Shown here: piece after piece, positions 1-5,141 of the stretch
Position numbering within the stretch: the first letter of the stretch is position 1
How the letters are laid out: the number at the start of each line of letters is the position of its first letter
Assembly: GCA_009936765.1 (NCBI GenBank)
Contig: JAACDL010000009.1
Location: 1-14,835 of the forward strand
Direction: 5' to 3'
Origin: Methanobacteriota archaeon
Lineage (GTDB): Archaea > Thermoplasmatota > Poseidoniia > Poseidoniales > Poseidoniaceae
Length of the DNA: 14,835 nt
The notes under the pieces: model-generated
Seen by the model: the letters and a program-made list of their open reading frames with translations, nothing else
Told to the model about the DNA's origin: nothing
Databases searched by the model: none
Translations under genes and position numbers: made by a program

Positions 1-315
1 CTAAGATATGGAACTGTAGGAATATTCATCGCAGCATTCTCACCTATTCCATACAAGGTATTTGGCTGGGCAGCAGGCATGGGTGAGATGAAAATGAAAC
101 CATTCATTATAGCCGGACTAATAGGGCGCGGATTGAGGTTCGGGCTCGAAGCAATACTTGTTGGAATGTACGGCAATAAAGCACTAGATGCACTGTGGTG
201 GCTACTCGACAGAGAGGTGTTAATCGGAGCACTGCTAATCACCGGAGCAGGTATTACTTGGCTTGCATTCAGATGGTGGAACAACTTGGCCGCCGACCCC
301 AACATTCATGAATAA
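1..315 (+). CDS. DedA/VTT-domain membrane protein (YqaA-like), C-terminal part
   Basis: The reading frame is open from base 1 to a TAA at 313-315, giving the last 104 residues of a protein that starts before the window. The visible part has FSPIPYK (residues 13-19 of the visible part), then an amphipathic stretch and GRGLRFG (42-48), then a C-terminal membrane helix at about 74-92. A re-entrant proline-containing loop followed by a G-x-G-x-R-F motif is typical of the VTT (SNARE-associated/DedA) family, and the FxPIPxK form resembles the YqaA-like branch. Members are integral membrane proteins linked to lipid (undecaprenyl- or phospholipid-) translocation and membrane homeostasis. The substrate cannot be inferred here. 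The gene ends 24 bases before the tRNA. An ATG at 79 is internal and is not the real start. Confidence 0.75.
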   Translation, partial: LRYGTVGIFIAAFSPIPYKVFGWAAGMGEMKMKPFIIAGLIGRGLRFGLEAILVGMYGNKALDALWWLLDREVLIGALLITGAGITWLAFRWWNNLAADPNIHE

Positions 316-317
316 TC
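308..317 (+). promoter_or_regulatory. Candidate box A (TATA) of tRNA-Glu
   Basis: The A/T-rich stretch ATGAATAATC overlaps the stop codon of the DedA-like gene and is centred about 27 bases before the first base of the tRNA. That is the usual distance from an archaeal TATA box to the transcription start. The match to consensus is weak, so position is the main argument. Confidence 0.3.
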
Positions 318-339
318 AGCGTTCGCCGAGGGTTAGTCT

Positions 340-415
340 GCTTGCGTGGTGTAGTGGCCCATCATTTCGGGTTTTCATCCCGGCGACCCGGGTTCGAATC
401 CCGGCGCGAGCACCA
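340..415 (+). tRNA. tRNA-Glu (anticodon UUC), CCA encoded
   Basis: The cloverleaf can be folded by eye. The 7-bp acceptor stem GCTTGCG/CGCGAGC has one T-G wobble at pair 4-69. The anticodon stem TCGGG/CCCGG (367-371 with 379-383) encloses loop TTTTCAT, giving anticodon TTC at 374-376, which reads GAA/GAG. The T arm has GGTTCGAATCC. The discriminator is A412 and the 3' CCA is genome-encoded (413-415). The D arm (GTGT...) matches archaeal tRNA-Glu. No intron is present. It decodes glutamate and could also feed glutamyl-tRNA-dependent pathways. Confidence 0.96.
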
Positions 416-494
416 TGACAACATCATTCAAACGATTTACAGTTTGTAATTGTCACACTCAAATTTGTCAAATTGCCCAAATCTAGTACGAAGG

Positions 495-500
495 TTAAAT
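495..500 (+). promoter_or_regulatory. TATA-like box for the archaellin pair
   Basis: TTAAAT is centred about 25-26 bases before the ATG at 523. This predicts transcription starting at or next to the start codon, that is, a leaderless mRNA. The 107-base gap 416-522 also holds two inverted repeats (TTACA-N3-TGTAA at 437-449 and AATTTG-T-CAAATT at 462-474) that could be regulator sites. Confidence 0.45.
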
Positions 501-522
501 TGCATCGGGCAACGGCCTTTGA

Positions 523-1095
523 ATGTACAGCATGCGCCGCGTAGTTAATAACAACAGAGCCGAAGCCGGCACAAGTGCAATGATTATATTCATTGGACTA
601 GTAATGGTTAGTGCCATTGTTTCAGCACTTATTTTAGGCGTAGGTGCAAATATATTTACAGAAGCCAAATCTGATGCTCAACAAACCACTCCGAATATCC
701 AAGGCATCGTGAATGTCGTTATATTGGAAGTTGCAAACGTAGGGGCTAATGACCAAATTCATATTGTATTCGAGTTACCTTACGTTGGAAACCCAGTAGC
801 TGATACATCTGTGTCCTGGGTTATGATGTGCCTTCCAGATGGCAACAATAATGTCGTTTTTGATCAAGGTGACTTCTCACCCGCAACTACAATGCAAGGA
901 GATGGCCAAACTCTTGATGATGTAACGGTTTTTACCCCAGGAACGGTATATCGCATATTAATCGACCTGACCAATAATTGCAACTTAGAAAGTACAGAAG
1001 AAGCAACTTTGATTATTATTGTAGACAAAGGCAGAACCCAAGAGCGGTTTTTGCAGATCGGTGGAGCGCCGTATGAAGGGCAAGACCTGATGTGA
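523..1095 (+). CDS. arlB: Archaellin (archaeal flagellin), first of a tandem pair
   Basis: This is a 190-residue pre-archaellin. Residues 1-16 form a short basic leader ending RAEAG. A prepilin peptidase of the FlaK/PibD type would be expected to cut after Gly16, leaving TSAMIIFIGLVMVSAIVSAL as the start of the mature hydrophobic helix. This lines up with the GIGTLIVFIAMVLVAA consensus of archaellins, particularly Thermoplasma-type leaders with KAETG. The rest is a beta-rich outer domain with Cys103 and Cys153. The ATG at 523 is favoured because a TATA-like box lies 25-26 bases upstream. An in-frame ATG at 532 would also keep the leader. The stop codon is shared with the SD site of the next archaellin. 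It should be a subunit of the archaellum filament, although a related non-rotating pilus cannot be excluded. Sequence outside the first 50 residues is divergent. Confidence 0.82.
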   Translation: MYSMRRVVNNNRAEAGTSAMIIFIGLVMVSAIVSALILGVGANIFTEAKSDAQQTTPNIQGIVNVVILEVANVGANDQIHIVFELPYVGNPVADTSVSWVMMCLPDGNNNVVFDQGDFSPATTMQGDGQTLDDVTVFTPGTVYRILIDLTNNCNLESTEEATLIIIVDKGRTQERFLQIGGAPYEGQDLM

Positions 1096-1098
1096 GGT
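1094..1098 (+). promoter_or_regulatory. SD site of second archaellin, overlapping upstream stop codon
   Basis: GAGGT lies 6 bases before the ATG at 1105. Its GA are the last two bases of the TGA stop (1093-1095) of the first archaellin. Termination and re-initiation are therefore likely coupled, which supports co-transcription of the pair. Confidence 0.6.
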
Positions 1099-1104
1099 AT
1101 TTAC

Positions 1105-1731
1105 ATGCGTAGATCAAAACTAAAATCGGATGAATCTTGTACAGCAGGTACTGGTGCATTAATCATATTTATCGCAATGATATTATTGTCTTCGATAATC
1201 GTTGTTACTCTAATTGGAGTGACAGAAAAAATCACTCAAAGAACCGATAAGACTGCCGAAGATGCTAGAATGAAGAATGTCAATACTGTCATTATCACAG
1301 GAGCATGGGTTTACGATAGTTATGACGATATGCTATTCATGATGGAGTTCGGACCTGCAGGGGAAGCTGTTGAACGCTTAGATGTGATTTATGTGTTAAC
1401 TTGCACAGACCAAGATGGAACATTCAATTTCCGGTCAGCAGCTTTAGGAGATTCAAGAGGTGGTTCATCCATAGCAGTATGGGAGGTTGGCACACCCGGA
1501 CCGGGAGAAGTTGGACACGCAATGGTCAACAATTTCCAACCCGGAGGAATATACATGTTCACGCTAGACGGGGGGACACAAGAGGATCCAACTAGTGATG
1601 AATGTGGCCCTATTTACCTTGACACTGAAGGAATAAATGCGAACTTATACTTACACATTCCAAATGGAATGTCAACTCACCAGGTTTTGACATTATCTAG
1701 CGGACGAGAAATAGGTTCCCAACTAATCTAA
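1105..1731 (+). CDS. arlB: Archaellin (archaeal flagellin), second of a tandem pair
   Basis: This is a 208-residue pre-archaellin starting 9 bases after its neighbour. The leader MRRSKLKSDESCTAG is followed by TGALIIFIAMILLSSIIVV, a class III signal peptide helix. The predicted cut is after Gly15. No charged residue flanks the cleavage glycine, unlike the first archaellin (RAEAG), which may affect processing. The outer domain shares landmarks with the first copy: a strand ending in Cys (YVLTC, Cys100, against WVMMC, Cys103), an F-x-P-G-x-x-Y segment, and a second Cys (DEC, Cys167, against NNC, Cys153). Both proteins end in a similar short hydrophobic tail. They look like old paralogues, probably co-translated. 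The two may be major and minor filament subunits, but which is which cannot be told from sequence. Confidence 0.8.
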   Translation: MRRSKLKSDESCTAGTGALIIFIAMILLSSIIVVTLIGVTEKITQRTDKTAEDARMKNVNTVIITGAWVYDSYDDMLFMMEFGPAGEAVERLDVIYVLTCTDQDGTFNFRSAALGDSRGGSSIAVWEVGTPGPGEVGHAMVNNFQPGGIYMFTLDGGTQEDPTSDECGPIYLDTEGINANLYLHIPNGMSTHQVLTLSSGREIGSQLI

Positions 1732-1774
1732 ACACAAATTAACAGTAGATTATCGAATTTGATGGTACAAATTT

Positions 1775-1782
1775 GATATATC
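1775..1782 (+). promoter_or_regulatory. TATA box for the 1803 membrane protein
   Basis: GATATATC is centred about 25 bases before the ATG at 1803, predicting a leaderless transcript. This is the clearest TATA box in the window. It rules against the TTG at 1773 as a start, because that TTG lies within or before the promoter. Confidence 0.55.
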
Positions 1783-1802
1783 AACTTCAATTTCGCAAGC
1801 AT

Positions 1803-2303
1803 ATGGCTTCAGAGCAAAATGTCCCTGCAATACAAGAGCCAAATCCACCGATATGGCTGGAATTGGATGATATCCCCATTGGTTCGTTCTTTATTCTAGT
1901 AGTTGCAATATTCGTCGCAGGTATGTATTCAAATCTGAATTACTTGTTTGTTATTTCTGGAATAGTAGCATATTGTGCGTGTTTGCTATGTGCCGTATTG
2001 GGATTACAGGCCAATAAAAGGAAATCTGTTGAAATAGATGCTATGAATGATAATGTAACTGAAGAAACATTTGGTAAAGGTACCTTTGTAATTGGTATTT
2101 TTATGCTTATATTGGGCGCAATCCCTACCTTACTTGGGATATTAATGGCATATCCTTCGATTTTGATGACTGACAAAATGTTGAATAGTTCTGGATTGGA
2201 TGTTGCTGGCGCAACATTTGGAGGACTTATTGTTGCATCAATTGGACTTGGATTAATTCTAATCGGATTAGTATGTATATGGGAATACCTAAACCAAAAA
2301 TGA
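1803..2303 (+). CDS. Unrecognised four-helix membrane protein
   Basis: The product is 166 residues from the ATG at 1803. An in-frame TTG at 1773 would add ten residues but overlaps the TATA box, so the ATG is preferred. The first 27 residues are polar and proline-rich (NPPIWLELDDIP). Hydrophobic helices follow at about 28-42, 46-68, 92-116 and 140-162, with a charged loop at 70-91. The helices are rich in Gly/Ala/Ile, and there are no catalytic or metal motifs. I do not recognise the family. The coding sequence is more A/T-rich than the genes beyond 3.3 kb. It has its own promoter between the archaellins and the next membrane protein, so a link to the archaellum is only positional. Confidence 0.7.
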   Translation: MASEQNVPAIQEPNPPIWLELDDIPIGSFFILVVAIFVAGMYSNLNYLFVISGIVAYCACLLCAVLGLQANKRKSVEIDAMNDNVTEETFGKGTFVIGIFMLILGAIPTLLGILMAYPSILMTDKMLNSSGLDVAGATFGGLIVASIGLGLILIGLVCIWEYLNQK

Positions 2304-2331
2304 TTATTCAGTCGATTTAATTGCAAAGTTC

Positions 2332-2340
2332 AATAAATTA
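2332..2340 (+). promoter_or_regulatory. TATA-like box for the 2359 gene
   Basis: AATAAATTA is centred about 23-24 bases before the ATG at 2359 and predicts leaderless transcription. The spacing supports that ATG over the in-frame TTG at 2344. Confidence 0.4.
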
Positions 2341-2358
2341 CAATTGCCACGATTAAAC

Positions 2359-3207
2359 ATGAGTGGCTTCGTTTCCAACTGGGAAGACTTACCTGAGGGT
2401 GAGTGGCTACCGAATGACGAACATGGTGTCCATTGGTACAAAACCAATGATGGGACACACTGGTATTCAACCGAAGGCGGTTACCGCATCTGGGAAGAAG
2501 AACCTGTTCAAAGGATAGCACCTGCGGCGCAAAACCATTCAAGAAGCATGAATCAAGACTTCGACAAGGACTATTTTTCGGAATATGATTTTGATGAAGA
2601 TGACGATGATGATGATGACGGCAATATGTCTGGATCTTTCAAAAGGAAGAAATCCCCATTTGCAACAGTCTTAATCGTATTGATACTTATTGTAGGTGGG
2701 GGCGCAGCAGGCTACTTCATCTACGGTTATTTCAACAAAGGTCCAATGGATGAGTTCTATGGAACAACATACTGGGGATACACCGATGGAGTACTTTACG
2801 GGTATTTATTTGAGGACAAAAATAGTTTTGACACTATCACTGAACCGGAGTATCAAGAAGACGGTTGTGACTCAGATTCAGAACAATATGGAAATTCAGA
2901 TTATTTATGCATCTATGATTATGCTGCATTATTCGCAGAGTACGACATCTCTTATTCTTTAGTCGAAAAGAGTGACCATTTTGAAATATGCACGGATGGA
3001 GATTGTGCCGACTTCTACCCGCTTGAACGAGGACTAGTCATTGACGATGGAGAAGAATGTGTAGTTCTGGTTAGCGACATAGGTAAGCCCACATTCACCT
3101 ACTATGACGATGGAGATATCGAAAGCTATGTTTTATCAGAATCCTGGAAAAGTGAGTATCAGAAAATAGTGGAAGAACTCGAAGACGACCTCCCCTCAAG
3201 TTGTTAG
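2359..3207 (+). CDS. Single-pass membrane protein with aromatic N-terminal repeat and poly-Asp linker
   Basis: The product is 282 residues from the ATG at 2359; an in-frame TTG at 2344 is less likely given the TATA position. Residues 15-45 carry a short tandem repeat, GVHWYKTNDG followed by GTHWYSTEGG, flanked by Trp. A strongly acidic linker (about 66-87) contains an eight-residue Asp run at 81-87 and its preceding residue region. Basic residues 95-98 (KRKK) then precede one membrane helix at about 101-124. The C-terminal 155 residues are acidic, Tyr-rich and contain six cysteines (170, 184, 211, 216, 234, 282), consistent with a disulfide-stabilised extracytoplasmic domain. The positive-inside rule places the N-terminal domain in the cytoplasm. 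The family is not recognised. It could be a sensor or surface protein, but nothing in the sequence proves this. Confidence 0.7.
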   Translation: MSGFVSNWEDLPEGEWLPNDEHGVHWYKTNDGTHWYSTEGGYRIWEEEPVQRIAPAAQNHSRSMNQDFDKDYFSEYDFDEDDDDDDDGNMSGSFKRKKSPFATVLIVLILIVGGGAAGYFIYGYFNKGPMDEFYGTTYWGYTDGVLYGYLFEDKNSFDTITEPEYQEDGCDSDSEQYGNSDYLCIYDYAALFAEYDISYSLVEKSDHFEICTDGDCADFYPLERGLVIDDGEECVVLVSDIGKPTFTYYDDGDIESYVLSESWKSEYQKIVEELEDDLPSSC

Positions 3208-3253
3208 GACTCATGTTTTACCGTCCTAGCCCAATGACTGAGGAGGGATTCAA

Positions 3254-3269
3254 GATTTCAGGAGAAATC
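3254..3269. repeat. Small stem-loop between convergent genes
   Basis: GATTTC-AGGA-GAAATC forms a 6-bp stem with a 4-base loop, in the 109-base gap between the 2359 gene (+) and glutaredoxin (-). No T-tract follows on either strand, so a terminator role is weakly supported. Confidence 0.25.
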
Positions 3270-3299
3270 AGATCTAAGACATCTTACCGTGGAGTTCGA

Positions 3300-3317
3300 A
3301 GATTTGTGAACAAATCT
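3300..3317. repeat. Perfect inverted repeat at the 3' end of the glutaredoxin gene
   Basis: AGATTTGTGAACAAATCT is an 18-base perfect palindrome; as RNA it would make a 7-bp stem with a TGAA or TTCA loop. Its last base is also the last base of the glutaredoxin stop codon (minus strand, 3317-3319). It could stabilise or end the glutaredoxin transcript, or bind a protein. Archaeal terminators usually need T-tracts, and none is seen here. Confidence 0.35.
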
Positions 3318-3589
3318 CATGACCTAAGATAGCGGTTAGTTTCATCAAAACCGCCAATGAACATTGGGTCATCTCCTCTGTTATCGATAATTACTGGCAC
3401 TGTTCGGTGACCAGTTTCAGATACGACCTCATTGCGGACATCAGGCTCATTATCAAAATTAATTTCATGGTAAGTAAGACCTTTAGCGTCGAATAAACGC
3501 TTTGCTGCAACACAATATGGACAGAAGGTTGTAGAATATACTATGAAATCTGCATCTGAGGATTTAGCGTCTGCAACAATTCGACTCAT
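3317..3589 (-). CDS. Glutaredoxin-like protein
   Basis: This 90-residue protein fits the size of a single-domain glutaredoxin. Key features are beta-strand FIVYST and the redox motif CPYC (Cys23, Cys26). They are followed by helix AAKRLFDAKG, the cis-proline motif TVP (63-65), and GGFD (79-82), where a glutathione-binding GGxD/GG motif is expected. It should carry out thiol-disulfide exchange in the cytoplasm. The reductant is uncertain in archaea, many of which lack glutathione. The start is the only sensible ATG, since upstream residues would lack the fold. It lies 40 bases downstream of the GHMP kinase gene on the same strand. No SD site is apparent, so it may have its own weak promoter. 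Confidence 0.85.
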   Translation of the reverse strand: MSRIVADAKSSDADFIVYSTTFCPYCVAAKRLFDAKGLTYHEINFDNEPDVRNEVVSETGHRTVPVIIDNRGDDPMFIGGFDETNRYLRS

Positions 3590-3629
3590 GGACAGTCGTC
3601 AAGGTAGCCCTTCTTGAATGTGTGTTAAG

Positions 3630-4445
3630 TCATTCATCTGATAGAACTAATCCATCATAATCAATTTGCCATTCAAGGACATCCCAAGGGATCGCTTCTT
3701 TGGTAGCATCCGGATTACGCGAAATTATTCCAACATAACCTCCAGCTGCAGCACCCATACCTTTCCAAGCAAGAACGTCTGACATCTCTTCCAGAATCAA
3801 ATATGGCTCATTCAATGCTGGGTCTAAGCGTCCGACTGCTGCTGTGTAGGAGTTCATTGCCTTGCAGAGGTTGTACCTGTCATCTCTTTGGACATGAGAG
3901 GCCATGTCCCTGCCACTTTGACGTATGTCCATCAAATGTGGCAGTACCTCCTCATAACGTGCCCAAACGCCATCATGTAAGTCACCAGAACTGTGACGAA
4001 CACCTGTATCTGCTATGATGAGGTGTTTCTCTAACCAGCGGTTGAATGAAGGGGGTGGAACTAGATGAACTCTCTCAACATCTTGACCGATGAACTTGAG
4101 ATGCTGAATGCCACCATACCTGGCTGCCCACTGGTCTTGGCGACCACCGTGATTTCCTAGTACCTGTTCAAACTTAAAAGCCAATTCTTCAGAGTCTTCT
4201 GCGCCTTTGATTACAGCCATAAGTGCAACATTAATCGCGCCAGATGTTCCAAGCCCACTTCCGACCGGAATGTCACATCCATAATTGACACTAATTTTGC
4301 CATCTTCATCCGTAGTCATTTCGGCATGAGCATAATGGTTGATTGCAACATTGACAACATCGCCACCAACCTGTTCACAGAATGGAGCAGCATCTGACCA
4401 TCCACCTGCAAGATCGATTCTAACCGGAGCTTTGGCTGTGACCAT
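3630..4445 (-). CDS. GHMP-family sugar kinase (fucokinase/heptose-7-P kinase-like)
   Basis: The product is 271 residues from the ATG at 4445. An ATG two codons earlier (4451) is possible, but the TATA-like box at 4467-4472 fits a leaderless start at 4445. Motif 1 is APVRIDLAGGWSD (6-18), very like the kinase half of L-fucokinase and the HddA heptose kinases. Motif 2, the ATP-binding P-V-G-S-G-L-G-T-S-G-A, is at 60-70. QDQWAARYGG at 103-112 matches the QDQ-x-G-G-x-YGG signature of this branch. A glycine-rich motif 3 (GMGAAAGGYVG) lies at 229-239. The enzyme should phosphorylate a sugar or sugar phosphate with ATP, perhaps feeding nucleotide-sugar synthesis for surface glycans. At 271 residues it is shorter than typical relatives (about 320-360). 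The exact substrate is unknown. Confidence 0.75.
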   Translation of the reverse strand: MVTAKAPVRIDLAGGWSDAAPFCEQVGGDVVNVAINHYAHAEMTTDEDGKISVNYGCDIPVGSGLGTSGAINVALMAVIKGAEDSEELAFKFEQVLGNHGGRQDQWAARYGGIQHLKFIGQDVERVHLVPPPSFNRWLEKHLIIADTGVRHSSGDLHDGVWARYEEVLPHLMDIRQSGRDMASHVQRDDRYNLCKAMNSYTAAVGRLDPALNEPYLILEEMSDVLAWKGMGAAAGGYVGIISRNPDATKEAIPWDVLEWQIDYDGLVLSDE

Positions 4446-4466
4446 ATACATGCGAAGAAGATGCGG

Positions 4467-4472
4467 TTTAAG
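4467..4472 (-). promoter_or_regulatory. TATA-like box for the GHMP kinase gene
   Basis: On the minus strand CTTAAA is centred about 25 bases before the ATG at 4445, predicting a leaderless start there rather than at 4451. Confidence 0.4.
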
Positions 4473-4517
4473 TCATCTACTCAATTTCCTCACTCGGTGA
4501 TTAAACAATAATTAAAC

Positions 4518-4552
4518 TTCAATTGAAAAATTGAAAATTCAATTGAAAAATT
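4518..4552. repeat. 20-base-period direct repeat with two TTCAATTGAA palindromes
   Basis: The 15-mer TTCAATTGAAAAATT occurs at 4518-4532 and again, identically, at 4538-4552, exactly 20 bases apart with GAAAA between. Each copy begins with the perfect palindrome TTCAATTGAA. The copies lie on the same face of the helix (two turns) in the 109-base gap between the esterase stop and the GHMP kinase start, about 73-107 bases upstream of that start. They may be an operator pair, or a by-product of T-rich termination sequence. Confidence 0.6.
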
Positions 4553-4554
4553 AA
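4518..4554 (-). terminator. Candidate T-rich terminator after the esterase gene
   Basis: Directly after the esterase TAG the minus strand carries TTAATTTTTC, then TTTTC, then TTTTTC tracts within about 35 bases. Clusters of short T-tracts are the usual form of archaeal intrinsic termination. The same bases form the 20-base-period repeat. Confidence 0.45.
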
Positions 4555-5130
4555 CTATAACTTTTCCAGCCATTGACGAATAGATAAATGAAATTCAATT
4601 GGAATCATGTGACCCTTGGAATGTTGAATTCTCGTCACATCCCATCCAGATTCCTCAAAAAGAATTGGTATCTCCAAACCTGCATCAAGCGTCACACGAT
4701 GGTCATTCTCGCCGTGCATCCAGAGTAATTTTGCAGAAGGAATCTCCAGTAACCTTTGGCGTAATTCCAGTGGGCGAACGACTCTTGTCCCTATTGCAAT
4801 GATTCCGAGAACATCGTGCTCGAATTGTAATAACTCTTGAGCCATTGCTCCACCTTGACTAAACCCGCCAAGAACTAATTTTTCATCCGGCATCAACTTG
4901 GATAGCTTGAGAAGTGATGAATCAACATCAGAAAGTTCAGTTGCAGAAAGTATGCGTCGACCGGGTTGATCTCCGCCTTCATAGCGCCACCAGGTATAAC
5001 CACGGCTAGAATGTTCAACCCCTGCCTCAGGTACCAGTAAGGCCCAGCCATCAGGTAATATCTTCTCTGCGAAAGGCCGCATCATTTCTGCAGTACCAGT
5101 CATGCCATGCATCATGACCAGTGTTGGCAT
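4555..5130 (-). CDS. Alpha/beta-hydrolase, carboxylesterase/phospholipase type
   Basis: The 191-residue protein has the complete catalytic triad of the small carboxylesterase (YpfH/esterase) group. The nucleophile is Ser91 in GFSQGG (89-94), the acid is Asp143 in HGENDHRV, and the base is His174 in SKGHMIP. The N-terminal strand and oxyanion region LVMMHGMTG is at 4-12. It likely hydrolyses small carboxyl esters or lysophospholipid-type substrates in the cytoplasm; the natural substrate is unknown. It follows the lipoprotein gene by 9 bases, with the SD site overlapping that gene's stop codon, so the two are almost certainly one transcript. A T-rich terminator-like stretch follows it. Confidence 0.85.
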   Translation of the reverse strand: MPTLVMMHGMTGTAEMMRPFAEKILPDGWALLVPEAGVEHSSRGYTWWRYEGGDQPGRRILSATELSDVDSSLLKLSKLMPDEKLVLGGFSQGGAMAQELLQFEHDVLGIIAIGTRVVRPLELRQRLLEIPSAKLLWMHGENDHRVTLDAGLEIPILFEESGWDVTRIQHSKGHMIPIEFHLSIRQWLEKL

Positions 5131-5134
5131 AATG

Positions 5135-5141
5135 CTCCCTC
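5135..5141 (-). promoter_or_regulatory. SD site of the esterase gene, overlapping upstream stop codon
   Basis: On the minus strand GAGGGAG lies 4 bases before the ATG at 5130 and shares bases with the lipoprotein TGA stop (5140-5142). This supports translational coupling. Confidence 0.55.

Noticed and set aside
340..415. tRNA-Glu as an integration (att) site
   Set aside because: I found no second copy of the tRNA 3' end in the window and no integrase, so an integrated element is not supported.
1940..2326. 128-residue open frame antisense to the membrane protein at 1803
   Set aside because: Composition is the mirror of hydrophobic codons. The plus-strand gene has a clear TATA box and membrane helices, and this frame has neither.
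2595..2622. GAT/GAC triplet run resembling a microsatellite
   Set aside because: It is in frame and encodes the poly-Asp part of an acidic linker. Mixed GAT/GAC codons argue against a recent repeat expansion.
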